A stretch of DNA of 52,954 bases from Streptococcus mitis (GCA_001914195.1 MKYF01000009.1:1-52954), one strand, 5' to 3'; positions 33,314 to 40,729 are shown, numbered from the stretch's first letter. Program-made: numbers and translations. Notes: generated by a model from the letters alone, not told the origin.

Positions 33314-33484
33314 TTATTTATCTATATAGTTTTTTTCGATATATAATCCAGCTGCAACTCCCAGTGCTCCTAAAATCAATACAAATATTGTTTTGAAGAA
33401 GCCAAAGGAGACAATCAAACAAGCGAGAAATACGCCTATAAGACCTGCGATTATTGGATATCGATATTGTTTAAGCCATTCCAT
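33314..33484 (-). CDS. DUF2273 small membrane protein
   Basis: A 56-residue protein too short for many ORF callers. MEWLKQYRYPIIAGLIGVFL is followed by two hydrophobic segments (about 10-27 and 30-48) and ends GLYIEKNYIDK. DUF2273 proteins are regular members of Asp23/Gls24 operons between amaP and asp23, exactly as here. AAGGAAGT lies upstream of the start, which is eleven bases after the amaP stop. Function is unknown; a membrane partner of AmaP is the usual guess. Confidence 0.88.
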   Translation of the reverse strand: MEWLKQYRYPIIAGLIGVFLACLIVSFGFFKTIFVLILGALGVAAGLYIEKNYIDK

Positions 33485-33495
33485 TTTTTACTTCC

Positions 33496-34068
33496 TTACT
33501 TCACACGACTAACAGTCTTTTTGTTTTGAGGTTTTGGTTTAGGCTGGTAGTCTTTTACTAGAACTTCTAGTTTAACCTGACGCTCAATACCAAAAAACTG
33601 CTTCAATCCATTAGTTATTTCATTTTGAATTAGTTGGCATCTGTCAGCGATGTTGTCCGAAGGAAGAATTTTACCTTCTACATGAACGAAACATTTATTT
33701 TTTCGTAAATTTACATGAACAGTTGGGTTCTTGATCAATCCATGATCACTCACCAAACTTCTAACAAAACCTTCGATTGCTGAATTCTTTAATTTCAATG
33801 TATCGTTTTTAGTTTCAAGTTGAATTTCCAAATAACGTTTAGGATAAAACAACACAACTAACATCGATAACAAAACTAAAGTTGATAGAGCCACTATCCC
33901 CCAGAATATATATCTAGAGAGATAAAATTCAACGAAATGATTCTGTCTCCAGCTAAATAGCTGAATGCCTAGATCACTAACTTGATGATAATCTATCAAA
34001 ACAGGAAGGAAAATTGTCAAGATTAAAATACAGAAAATAATGAAACATATTTTCTTTGCTTTTGACAT
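33496..34068 (-). CDS. amaP: AmaP-like membrane anchor of Asp23
   Basis: A 190-residue protein with two hydrophobic segments (about 5-25 and 48-70), then a cytoplasmic domain with an Asp23-like fold (LKNSAIEGFVRSLVSDHGLIKNPTVHVNLRKNKCFVHVEGKI) and a basic tail. AmaP anchors Asp23 beneath the membrane. I prefer ATG 34068, six bases after AAAGGA, over TTG 34074. The order glsB-amaP-DUF2273-asp23-csbD matches the streptococcal stress operon. Confidence 0.85.
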   Translation of the reverse strand: MSKAKKICFIIFCILILTIFLPVLIDYHQVSDLGIQLFSWRQNHFVEFYLSRYIFWGIVALSTLVLLSMLVVLFYPKRYLEIQLETKNDTLKLKNSAIEGFVRSLVSDHGLIKNPTVHVNLRKNKCFVHVEGKILPSDNIADRCQLIQNEITNGLKQFFGIERQVKLEVLVKDYQPKPKPQNKKTVSRVK

Positions 34069-34146
34069 ATACAATCCTTTCGATTTAACATTTAAACTAT
34101 TTTTACCCGTCTAATCTATTTAAAAATAGTTTATTACTACAAGTAA

Positions 34147-34380
34147 TTATTTTTTACCTGTAAAGAATGATACTACAGTAACAACAATTGCTGCTCCTGC
34201 AATAGATGGGATCAAAGCCATTCCAGCGATGGATGGGCCTCAACTACCTAAAAGGGATTGTCCTACAGATGACCCGACTAAACCAGCGAATACATTTGCG
34301 ACGATTCCCATAGAACTACCTTTTTTAGTGATTCTACCTGCTACAAGTCCAATAAGACCTCCAGCAATGATTGACCACAA
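34147..34380 (-). pseudogene. glsB: GlsB/YeaQ/YmgE-type membrane protein gene with in-frame TGA
   Basis: Read on the minus strand from TTG 34380, nine bases after GGAGGG: a transglycosylase-associated protein with WSIIAGGLIGLVAGRITKKG, SSMGIVANVFAGLVGSSVGQ and, after the stop, GPSIAGMALIPSIAGAA. Codon 47 is TGA (34240-34242) where the family has Trp (GSWGPS). The remaining 30 codons continue open in frame to TAA at 34147. The usual ATG-Leu-Trp start also appears changed to ATA-TTG-TGG. It is the first gene of the Gls24 operon. The 46-residue product would lack the last membrane segments. Confidence 0.85.
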
Positions 34381-34420
34381 TATTGCTTACCCTCCTTTTT
34401 TATTTTAATATCAAAAAATA

Positions 34421-34508
34421 AATCAATTCTTTTGATTATTGCTATTGTATAATTTTAATATAAAAAAATCAAATTCTTTGATTGTTGCTATTATATAATT
34501 TTTAAAAT
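34421..34508 (-). promoter_or_regulatory. Duplicated promoter/operator unit of the Gls24 operon
   Basis: Two similar copies (34421-34461 and 34467-34508) lie before the operon. Each, on the minus strand, has a -10-like hexamer (TACAAT at 34444-34449; TATAAT at 34490-34495), then AGCAA and a dyad: AATCAAAAGAATTGATT in the proximal copy and AATCAAAGAATTTGATT in the distal one. The dyad sits where transcription would start, as expected for an operator. Confidence 0.55.
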
Positions 34509-34663
34509 TAAAAATATAATCTTTCGACTTGAATTTGATTCTGTATTCACGCCCTCAATAGACGGTAAAATAAGAAAATTGTTTATATATTGTCTCTGTA
34601 GTGTTATTATACGAAATAAAAGATTTAGGAAAAGTCGTTATATCATGTTATACCTATTCTTTG

Positions 34664-34672
34664 TGGTATAAT
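34664..34672 (+). promoter_or_regulatory. Extended -10 promoter of the Mga-type regulator
   Basis: TGGTATAAT, 45 bases before ATG 34718, with no clear -35. Confidence 0.6.
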
Positions 34673-34717
34673 TGCAAGAGGTTTAATCCGATAATTTATA
34701 AAGAGAGAAAGACATTC

Positions 34718-35590
34718 ATGAGAGATTTATTATCTAAAAAAAGTCATAGGCAATTAGAATTATTAGAATTATTATTTGAACATAAACGTTGGTTTCATCG
34801 TTCTGAACTAGCAGAGTTATTAAATTGTACAGAACGTGCAGTCAAAGATGATCTATCACATGTTAAATCTGCTTTTCCTGACTTGATTTTTCATTCTTCG
34901 ACTAATGGTATACGCATTATTAATACCGATGATAGTAATATTGAAATGGTTTACCATCATTTCTTTAAGCATTCAACTCATTTTTCGATTTTAGAATTTA
35001 TCTTCTTTAATGAATGTTGTCAAGCTGAAAGTATTTGTAAAGAATTTTATATCAGTTCATCTTCGCTCTATCGTATTATTAGCCAAATCAATAAAGTGAT
35101 TAAAAAGCAATTTCAATTTGAAATCAGTCTGACCCCTGTTCAAATCATTGGAAATGAGAGAGACATTTGTTACTTTTTTGCACAATATTTTTCAGAAAAA
35201 TATTATTTTCTAGAATGGCCATTTGAAAATTTTTCATCAGAGCCCCTATCTCAATTGTTAGAATTGGTTTATAAGGAAACAAGCTTTCCAATGAATTTGT
35301 CAACGCATAGAATGCTAAAGCTGCTCCTGGTTATGAGTAATTTTGATCAGTATTATGCAAAATCCGTTGCAGAGACACTTTCTTATTATTGTAGCAACAA
35401 TTTTGAACTTGAAGTTTGGACTGAATTAGAATTATCAAAGGAATCTATAGAAGAATCGCCTTATGATATCATCATTTCTAATTTTATTATTCCTCCGATT
35501 GAGAATAAGAGACTGATCTATTCCAATAATATAAATACGATCTCACTCATATCTTTGTTAAATGACATGATGTTTATTCGACTAGATTAG
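34718..35590 (+). CDS. Mga/RofA-family regulator (MgrA-like), shortened in the middle
   Basis: A 290-residue regulator where the family (Mga, RofA, pneumococcal MgrA) usually has about 490-500. The N-terminal DNA-binding part is intact: HRQLELLELLFEHKRWFHRSELAELLNCTERAVKDDL (about 10-46), then the Mga helix-turn-helix FYISSSSLYRIISQINKVI. The sequence passes from STHRMLKLLLV straight into MSNFDQYYAKSVAETLSYY, which opens the C-terminal EIIB-like domain. About 200 central residues (the PRD-like region) appear lost in frame. ATG 34718 follows AAAGAGAGAAAG. Without the phosphorylation domain it may be unregulated or inactive. It is divergent from the Gls24 operon. Confidence 0.82.
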   Translation: MRDLLSKKSHRQLELLELLFEHKRWFHRSELAELLNCTERAVKDDLSHVKSAFPDLIFHSSTNGIRIINTDDSNIEMVYHHFFKHSTHFSILEFIFFNECCQAESICKEFYISSSSLYRIISQINKVIKKQFQFEISLTPVQIIGNERDICYFFAQYFSEKYYFLEWPFENFSSEPLSQLLELVYKETSFPMNLSTHRMLKLLLVMSNFDQYYAKSVAETLSYYCSNNFELEVWTELELSKESIEESPYDIIISNFIIPPIENKRLIYSNNINTISLISLLNDMMFIRLD

Positions 35591-35600
35591 TGAGTGAAAG

Positions 35601-35653
35601 AAGACTCCATCCATGTCTAGGGTAGATTTCCTATAGATAGGTGGAGTCTTTTT
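35601..35653 (+). terminator. Terminator of the Mga-type regulator
   Basis: AAGACTCCA / TGGAGTCTT with an inner partly paired loop, followed by five T. From here to 35875 (about 220 bases) I see no gene or clear signal. Confidence 0.8.
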
Positions 35654-35875
35654 GAATATGAAACAGTTCATTTTTATCATTAGCAGAGTTACTAGTTCCA
35701 TTCATTTGTATGCTAGTCAATGACGAAGGTCCTCATTACTTGTAACCTCGATGACATAGTATGCTAGGTATGACAAACCTTGCTGACGTTTGGTTAGCCC
35801 TTTTTCGGAACACTTATTCACTGCCAAGTGACGAATTGATTTTTTGTAGTAAGATATGACATTGTGTTTTCTTTT

Positions 35876-36880
35876 TTATTTCTTAAAGCTGAGGACTGTT
35901 TTTCCACGTGAGCGACCATTAGCTACCTTGTCTAAGGCGCTATTTACCTTTTCAAATGGATAAACTGTATCGATAGAGGGTTTGATTTCTAATTTACTAA
36001 AGAGGTCAGCTACCTCTTGTAATTGAGCGCCATTGCTTTCTACAAAGATAAAATGGTAGTGAACGCCGTATTTGTCAGCTATCTTATCAAATTTGCGACC
36101 CACTAGTCCAAGTAAGATTTGTTTCCATTTTGGTAGATTCATGCGTTTGGCAAAGGCACCGTTTGGCATGGCACGAAGTGAAACAAGCTGTCCACCTTTT
36201 TTCATGATAGACATTTGTTTTTCAGTTTCAGCTCCACCGAGAGTATCGAGGACATAATCCACCTGGCTAACGGTTTTTGTGTAATCCTCTGTTTTGTAAT
36301 CGATAAATCTATCTACTCCTAGTTTCAAGACACGCTCAGCGTTATCTCCAGAACCGTTGGTAATGACCTTCAAACCTTTGGCCTTGGCAATCGGAATGGC
36401 CATGCCACCGACACCACCAGTCCCACCAGAAATAAAGATCGTTTTCCCAGCTTGAGCACCCATGAGGTCAAGAGCCTGCATGATAGTCAGGGCAGTAAGC
36501 GGAACAGCAGCAGCCTCCTCGTCTGATAGATAGTCTGGAACCTTGGCTAAGGCTTGGCTATCGACAGCTAGGTATTCTGCAAAGGCTCCGATATGATCAA
36601 GTGGCAGACGGCCAAAGACACGGTCTCCTACCTGAAAGTTGTTAACTTTCTTGCCAATGCTTTCAACGATCCCAACGACCTCATTACCTGCAGTTTGAGG
36701 AAGTTTGTAAGGAGCAATCATCTTGACTTCACCACGAGAGATCATGTTATCGAGAGGATTAACCCCGGCTGCGGTGACTTTCACCAAAACTTCTTTGTCT
36801 GTAATACTTGGTTTAGCGATTTCTGTGATGTTCAGTGTGATATTGTTTTTGTTATAAGTAGTGTGTTGTGCGACTTTCAT
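35876..36880 (-). CDS. Quinone-oxidoreductase-type NADP dehydrogenase (MDR family)
   Basis: A 334-residue medium-chain dehydrogenase of the zinc-free quinone reductase branch. The N-terminal GroES-like domain contains AAGVNPLDNMISRG and AGNEVVGIVESIG; the Rossmann loop is ISGGTGGVGGMAIPIAKAKG (about 150-169). Cysteines for a structural zinc are absent. Such enzymes reduce quinones or reactive enals. It is 93 bases downstream of an Rrf2 regulator on the same strand, with a perfect 19-bp dyad in its promoter that recurs before the regulator. That points to redox or electrophile control. Confidence 0.88.
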   Translation of the reverse strand: MKVAQHTTYNKNNITLNITEIAKPSITDKEVLVKVTAAGVNPLDNMISRGEVKMIAPYKLPQTAGNEVVGIVESIGKKVNNFQVGDRVFGRLPLDHIGAFAEYLAVDSQALAKVPDYLSDEEAAAVPLTALTIMQALDLMGAQAGKTIFISGGTGGVGGMAIPIAKAKGLKVITNGSGDNAERVLKLGVDRFIDYKTEDYTKTVSQVDYVLDTLGGAETEKQMSIMKKGGQLVSLRAMPNGAFAKRMNLPKWKQILLGLVGRKFDKIADKYGVHYHFIFVESNGAQLQEVADLFSKLEIKPSIDTVYPFEKVNSALDKVANGRSRGKTVLSFKK

Positions 36881-36916
36881 GTGTTTTCTCTTTTCTTTTT
36901 TAATATAATTAAATAG

Positions 36917-36935
36917 ACTTGTATTTGATACAAGT
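36917..36935. promoter_or_regulatory. Rrf2-type operator before the oxidoreductase
   Basis: ACTTGTATTTGATACAAGT is a perfect 8-bp dyad with a three-base centre. The half ACTTGTAT recurs at the rrf2 promoter. Confidence 0.7.
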
Positions 36936-36972
36936 TCATGTTATTTCCAGTAAAAACTGACTTGTTATCAAA

Positions 36973-37404
36973 TCAGTTTCGGACTTGTTTGGCTTGTTTA
37001 TATAGATTGTCAATGACATCTTCTAAAGTTTGATTTGCTAATTCCTTCTCTAATTGAGATTCGGCACTAGCGAAAAGCGGTGAAACTGCTCCTTGGATAT
37101 GTTTTCCAACGGGACAATCGGGATTACTATTTTGATGAACAGGGAATAAACTAATATGATTGATTTCTTGAGTAGCATAGTAGATCTCTAGTAGAGTCAT
37201 TTTCTTTGGAGACTTACTGAGTTGATAGCCTGTTTTTCCTTGTTGAGAATGAATCAAATCTGCATTTTTCAATAAGGCAATCACCTTTCGAATGTAACTA
37301 GCGTTAGTCCCAACACTAATAGCTAGTGCTTGAGAACTTAAGGTTTCCTTGCTTTCACTAATCATTGTTAAGATATGCAAAGCAACTGAGAATTTTGTAT
37401 CCAT
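36973..37404 (-). CDS. Rrf2-family transcriptional regulator
   Basis: A 143-residue winged-helix regulator. The DNA-binding part (residues 15-65) includes LSSQALAISVGTNASYIRKVIALLKNADLI. The effector region has a single Cys in NPDCPVGKHIQG (about 105), not the three-Cys iron-sulfur cluster of NsrR or IscR, so it resembles the YwnA type. A thiol switch at that Cys is possible. Matching dyads in its own promoter and before the downstream oxidoreductase suggest autoregulation and control of that gene. Confidence 0.88.
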   Translation of the reverse strand: MDTKFSVALHILTMISESKETLSSQALAISVGTNASYIRKVIALLKNADLIHSQQGKTGYQLSKSPKKMTLLEIYYATQEINHISLFPVHQNSNPDCPVGKHIQGAVSPLFASAESQLEKELANQTLEDVIDNLYKQAKQVRN

Positions 37405-37424
37405 CTGAACTCCTCTTTTGATAA

Positions 37425-37474
37425 ACTTGTATCAGATACATGAACAAGTATAGCATAAATAAAAAGAAAAGCAA
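37425..37474 (-). promoter_or_regulatory. rrf2 promoter and operator
   Basis: Minus-strand -35 TTGCTT (37469-37474), 16-bp spacer and TATACT with TGn (37447-37452). ACTTGTATCAGATACA (37425-37440) and ACAAGTAT (37444-37451) overlap the -10 and start region and share half-sites with the dyad at 36917. Nothing else is seen up to 37592. Confidence 0.7.
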
Positions 37475-37594
37475 GACTTTTGTTTTACATTTTTTAAAAT
37501 TTTAAGTGCAATCAGATTAGAGCTGTTTGGAAAGGGTGTTCACAAAATTATTTCTTTACTATCCATTAGTAGAACAAAAGTAGAACAGATACGA

Positions 37595-37619
37595 AAAAAA
37601 GCCTTATTACAAGGCTTTT
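37595..37619 (-). terminator. Terminator of tRNA-Lys
   Basis: On the minus strand AAGCCTT-GTAAT-AAGGCTT is followed by TTTTT. Confidence 0.85.
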
Positions 37620-37634
37620 CCTGTTGTATCTAGA

Positions 37635-37707
37635 TGCCCCCTACAGGGATCGAACCTGTGACCCACGGATTAAGAGTCCGCTGCTCTGCCAGCTGAGCTA
37701 AGGAGGC
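37635..37707 (-). tRNA. tRNA-Lys (CTT)
   Basis: A 73-nt cloverleaf: acceptor GCCTCCT/AGGGGGC (one T-G), anticodon stem GCGGA/TCCGT and loop CTCTTAA with anticodon CTT, T-stem ACAGG/CCTGT. It begins about five bases after the 6S RNA T run, so it may be transcribed with it. Confidence 0.95.
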
Positions 37708-37711
37708 AAAG

Positions 37712-37907
37712 AAAAAAGCTGTATTGGTGCCGAAACTTCACGGTTTGTATTGAACCCGCGCAATTAAGCAGGTGGGCAACTCGCTCTAACTGAAGCTGTT
37801 TCCGTGTGAGACGGCCTACATGCTGTTAGAAGACTTTTGTTTCCCTAATAATACAAAAAATAGTCGGTCAACACTTAAGTGTGAAGTCGTACACCACAGC
37901 GTTTCTA
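37712..37907 (-). ncRNA. ssrS: 6S RNA
   Basis: A roughly 195-nt untranslated RNA with its own promoter. The ends pair in a long interrupted stem: GCTGT-GGTG-ACTTCAC near the 5' end against GTGAAGT-CACC-ACAGC near the 3' end, followed by TTTTTT. Such a rod with a central open region is the form of 6S RNA, which binds sigma-A RNA polymerase in stationary phase. Position between rarA and tRNA-Lys agrees with my memory of streptococcal genomes. A covariance model was not run. Confidence 0.75.
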
Positions 37908-37914
37908 TGTTTAT

Positions 37915-37942
37915 ATGATACCACTTTTTCAAAAAAAATCAA
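37915..37942 (-). promoter_or_regulatory. 6S RNA promoter (TTGATT-16-TATCAT)
   Basis: Minus-strand -35 at 37937-37942, -10 at 37915-37920 with TGG extension. The start would fall near 37908, just at the RNA's closing stem. Confidence 0.75.
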
Positions 37943-37971
37943 GAGGAAAGTGCAATTTTTTGAAAAGGATT

Positions 37972-39243
37972 TCAGATTTTTCGCAAACGGTCGATAGCTT
38001 CCTTTCTTTGAGACAAAGCCCGTTCATATTTACCAGTATCTTCTGCTTGGAAATAGTGATGATTACGAATTTTTTCTGGCAGATAGTCTTGATTGACCCA
38101 ATTTCCAGGATAGTTGTGTGGATAGAGATAGTCTTGGGCATTCCCCAGTTCCTTGCTTCCACTGTAGTGCCCATCACGCAAGTGTCGCGGAATAGGCAAA
38201 TGACCTGATGTTTTGAGGTCAGCAAGTGCCTTGTCCATAGCTACATAGGCTGAGTTGGATTTTGGAGAAAGGGCCAAATCAATCACGATATTGGCAATGA
38301 GAATGCGGGCTTCTGGGAAACCAATCCTTTGTGCAGCATCCAGAGCAGTCACAGTGTGAATCTGGGCTTCAGGATTGGCCAAACCGATATCTTCATAAGC
38401 GATAACAGTCAAACGACGAGCGAGACTTGGCAAATCACCAGCCTCAATCAAGCGGGCAGCATAGTGGAGACTGGCATCCACATCTGAGCCACGGATAGAC
38501 TTTTGCAGGGCTGAGAGAACATCATAGTGTCCATCTCCGTCCTTATCCATGGTAATGTAGCTCCGTTGCAGGCTATTTTCCATGATGTCGAGGGTGATAT
38601 GGCGGATGCCCTTGTCATTCTCAGGGGTAGAGAGAACAGCCAAATCCAGTGAGTTGAAGGCAGAGCGAAGGTCTCCGTTTGTAGAGGTAGCAATGAAATC
38701 CAGCGCATCCTCATCTAGTTCTACTGGAAAATCAAAACCACGTTCAGGGGTACTTAGAGCTATCTGAAGAGCCTCTTTGACATCTTGGTTAGACAGAGGT
38801 TCCAACTCAAAAATTTGAACACGACTACGAATGGCAGGAGTGACAGAGAAGAAAGGATTTTCAGTCGTAGCGCCAATCATGATGACCAGACCACTTTCCA
38901 AGAGAGGCAAGAGGAAGTCTTGCTTGGTTTTATCTAGTCTATGAATCTCGTCTAGTAATAGGACGAGACTACCAGAGAATTTAGCCTCTTCCGCGATTTC
39001 TTGCAGTCGCTTTTTACTATCAACTGTCGCATTGAAAGTTCGAAAGGCATACTTGGTCGTCCCAGCGATGGCTGAGGCAATACTGGTTTTGCCGATTCCA
39101 GGAGGTCCATAAAGAATCATGGAAGACAGGCGGTTGGCTTCCACCATGCGGCGGATGATTTTTCCTTGTCCGACCAGATGCTCCTGACCGATGACCTGGT
39201 CGATGGTTTTAGGGCGCATGCGAAGCGCGAGATTGTCTGGCAT
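37972..39243 (-). CDS. rarA: Replication-associated recombination ATPase RarA
   Basis: A 423-residue AAA+ ATPase of the clamp-loader group (MgsA/WRNIP1) acting at stalled replication forks. Walker A GPPGIGKTS is at about 46-54, Walker B LLLDEIHRLD at about 95-104, sensor 1 IGATTENPFFSVTPAIRSR and the helical C-terminal tetramer domain with HLPIPRHLRDGHYSGSKELG. The stop is 30 bases before the 6S RNA promoter. Confidence 0.95.
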   Translation of the reverse strand: MPDNLALRMRPKTIDQVIGQEHLVGQGKIIRRMVEANRLSSMILYGPPGIGKTSIASAIAGTTKYAFRTFNATVDSKKRLQEIAEEAKFSGSLVLLLDEIHRLDKTKQDFLLPLLESGLVIMIGATTENPFFSVTPAIRSRVQIFELEPLSNQDVKEALQIALSTPERGFDFPVELDEDALDFIATSTNGDLRSAFNSLDLAVLSTPENDKGIRHITLDIMENSLQRSYITMDKDGDGHYDVLSALQKSIRGSDVDASLHYAARLIEAGDLPSLARRLTVIAYEDIGLANPEAQIHTVTALDAAQRIGFPEARILIANIVIDLALSPKSNSAYVAMDKALADLKTSGHLPIPRHLRDGHYSGSKELGNAQDYLYPHNYPGNWVNQDYLPEKIRNHHYFQAEDTGKYERALSQRKEAIDRLRKI

Positions 39244-39410
39244 AGCAGTCCTTTCTAGCGTGGATTGTAGTATTTGTAGAATGACTCATCTAATATATCT
39301 TACTATGTCCATTCTAGCCTATTAGTTGTGATATTTCAATGGTTTTGTAATATTCAGTGTGTGAGATAGAATCTTTTTGGCTATTTAATTTGATGAGGAG
39401 AGGCATCAGC

Positions 39411-39482
39411 ATGAGAGAATGGATTTCTCTTAAAACTCAAAATAGGATAGTTGAGTCTAAAGAAGTGGAATTACTGATTTGA
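39411..39482 (+). CDS. Possible 23-residue micro-ORF
   Basis: ATG 39411 follows GGAGAGG by seven bases and gives MREWISLKTQNRIVESKEVE plus three residues. It may be a gene remnant or a short peptide. No family is recognised. Apart from this, 39244-39490 shows nothing clear. Confidence 0.25.
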   Translation: MREWISLKTQNRIVESKEVELLI

Positions 39483-39491
39483 GAAATAACA

Positions 39492-39520
39492 TTGCTAAAT
39501 GTTATTGCATGAACTATAAT
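39492..39520 (+). promoter_or_regulatory. Promoter TTGCTA-17-TATAAT
   Basis: A good -35 and consensus -10 with a 17-bp spacer, 20 bases before the 62-residue ORF, which supports that ORF as a real gene. Confidence 0.75.
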
Positions 39521-39540
39521 GAAAAGAGAGGTGATAAGTA

Positions 39541-39729
39541 ATGGAATTACCAAGTCAGGAAATTTTGATTTTTACAAAACAAATTCGTCATTGGATTCTT
39601 AGTGATCAAGTTATTTCAGGAAAAAGAAAATTTCTCTTCCGGGAAGATACTCCAAAAGAGATTTTGGATTTGTACGAAAACATTAAACCTAAACTTGATT
39701 TTGCTTACCAAGAAGTTCATTCTAAATAA
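39541..39729 (+). CDS. Small protein of unknown function
   Basis: A 62-residue ORF (MELPSQEILIFTKQIRHWIL to FAYQEVHSK) with a strong promoter and AGAGGTG seven bases before the ATG. It has no membrane segment and looks largely helical, with a mixed charge. I do not recognise a family. It lies between rarA and hicAB with no partner gene, so it may be an orphan regulator, an antitoxin-like protein or a leftover of a larger element. Confidence 0.6.
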   Translation: MELPSQEILIFTKQIRHWILSDQVISGKRKFLFREDTPKEILDLYENIKPKLDFAYQEVHSK

Positions 39730-39824
39730 TTATGAATTAGAAAAATAGGTATGAATAAATTAGAAGCTCTTAGAACTGAATCTAGGATCTTTGATGGTAT
39801 AAGAGAATAATAAGTATTGCTTCT

Positions 39825-39852
39825 TTACAATACGTGTAGCACGTGTTATAAT
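39825..39852 (+). promoter_or_regulatory. hicAB promoter with overlapping operator
   Basis: TTACAA (39825-39830), 16-bp spacer and TATAAT (39847-39852). Between them ACGTG-TAG-CACGT (39832-39844) is a perfect dyad, the expected place for HicB autorepression. Confidence 0.7.
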
Positions 39853-39877
39853 GGTGTTGTCAGGAGGTAAAAGCGCT

Positions 39878-40057
39878 ATGCCTATGACACAAAAAGAGAT
39901 GGTCAAACTCCTTACGGCCCATGGTTGGATAAAAACCAAAGGCGGTAAAGGCTCCCATATTAAAATGGAGAAGCAAGGGGAAAGACCTATCACAATCCCT
40001 CACGGTGAGCTGAATAAGTACACTGAAAGAGGGATAAGAAAGCAAGCTGGGTTGTAA
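39878..40057 (+). CDS. hicA: HicA-family mRNA interferase toxin
   Basis: A 59-residue double-stranded-RNA-binding-like toxin. Short beta strands flank GWIKTKGGKGSHIKMEKQG, whose His in GSHIKM is the catalytic residue of the family, then RPITIPHGELNKYTERGIRKQAG. It cleaves mRNA when its antitoxin is lost. ATG 39878 has AGGAGG ten bases upstream; a longer reading from 39851 would begin on the -10 box and is rejected. The antitoxin gene follows 36 bases later. Confidence 0.9.
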   Translation: MPMTQKEMVKLLTAHGWIKTKGGKGSHIKMEKQGERPITIPHGELNKYTERGIRKQAGL

Positions 40058-40093
40058 AATTCAGCCCCTGCTTTTTGATATGGAGGTAGTGAG

Positions 40094-40546
40094 ATGTTAG
40101 TTACGTATCCAGCTTTATTTTATTATGACGATACAGATGGAGCAGAAGCGACTTATTTTGTCCATTTCCCGGATTTTGAATACTCAGCTACACAAGGAGA
40201 GGGGATTTCTGAGGCTCTGGCTATGGGTTCGGAGTGGTTAGGCATAACTGTTGCAGATTTGATAGAGAATGATGAAGATTTGCCCCAGCCATCAGATATC
40301 AATAGCTTGTCTTTAATTGATAATGATCCTTTTAAAGATGATGAAGATTTCGTGTCAACCTATGACCTTGATAAATCTTTTATTTCTATGGTATCTGTTG
40401 ATGTATCAGAGTACTTAGGAAGTCAGGAACCAATTAAAAAGACTTTGACCATACCAAGATGGGCAGATAAGTTAGGACGAGAAATGGGACTTAACTTTTC
40501 TCAGACTTTGACAGACGCTATTGCAGATAAGAAGATACAAGCATAA
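40094..40546 (+). CDS. hicB: HicB-family antitoxin
   Basis: A 150-residue antitoxin. The N-terminal HicB-like domain is YPALFYYDDTDGAEATYFVHFPDFEYSATQGEGISEALAMG (about 4-44), a partial RNase-H fold that covers the toxin. The C-terminal part, KKTLTIPRWADKLGREMGLNFSQTLTDAI, is a ribbon-helix-helix DNA-binding domain. GGAGGT precedes the ATG. It neutralises HicA and should repress the operon at the dyad 39832-39844. Confidence 0.9.
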   Translation: MLVTYPALFYYDDTDGAEATYFVHFPDFEYSATQGEGISEALAMGSEWLGITVADLIENDEDLPQPSDINSLSLIDNDPFKDDEDFVSTYDLDKSFISMVSVDVSEYLGSQEPIKKTLTIPRWADKLGREMGLNFSQTLTDAIADKKIQA

Positions 40547-40632
40547 GATTAAGTGTGGCGTCGTGGGAATGGTCAATAAAAAAGCACTCCTAATTGTGCT
40601 GGTTACTTGTCTATTGATCTTATAGATTTGCT

Positions 40633-40652
40633 AGCCCTTTCGAGGGCTTTTT
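40633..40652 (+). terminator. Terminator of hicAB
   Basis: AGCCCT-TTCG-AGGGCT followed by four T, 86 bases after hicB. Confidence 0.85.
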
Positions 40653-40729
40653 ATGTTGATTTTTAGGAGAAATGAAGAAATCGGACTGTTAAGAAAATCA
40701 CTAATATCAAGGGTTTAAATGAGGTAATA

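Noticed and set aside
34601..34717. Longer start for the Mga-type regulator
   Set aside because: The extension crosses the extended -10 promoter at 34664-34672; ATG 34718 has a ribosome binding site and the family N-terminus.
35655..35875. Possible gene remnant downstream of the Mga-type regulator
   Set aside because: No frame gives a recognisable protein and no ribosome binding site or repeat was seen.
39851..39877. Upstream start for hicA
   Set aside because: The codon overlaps the -10 box and the extension covers AGGAGG.
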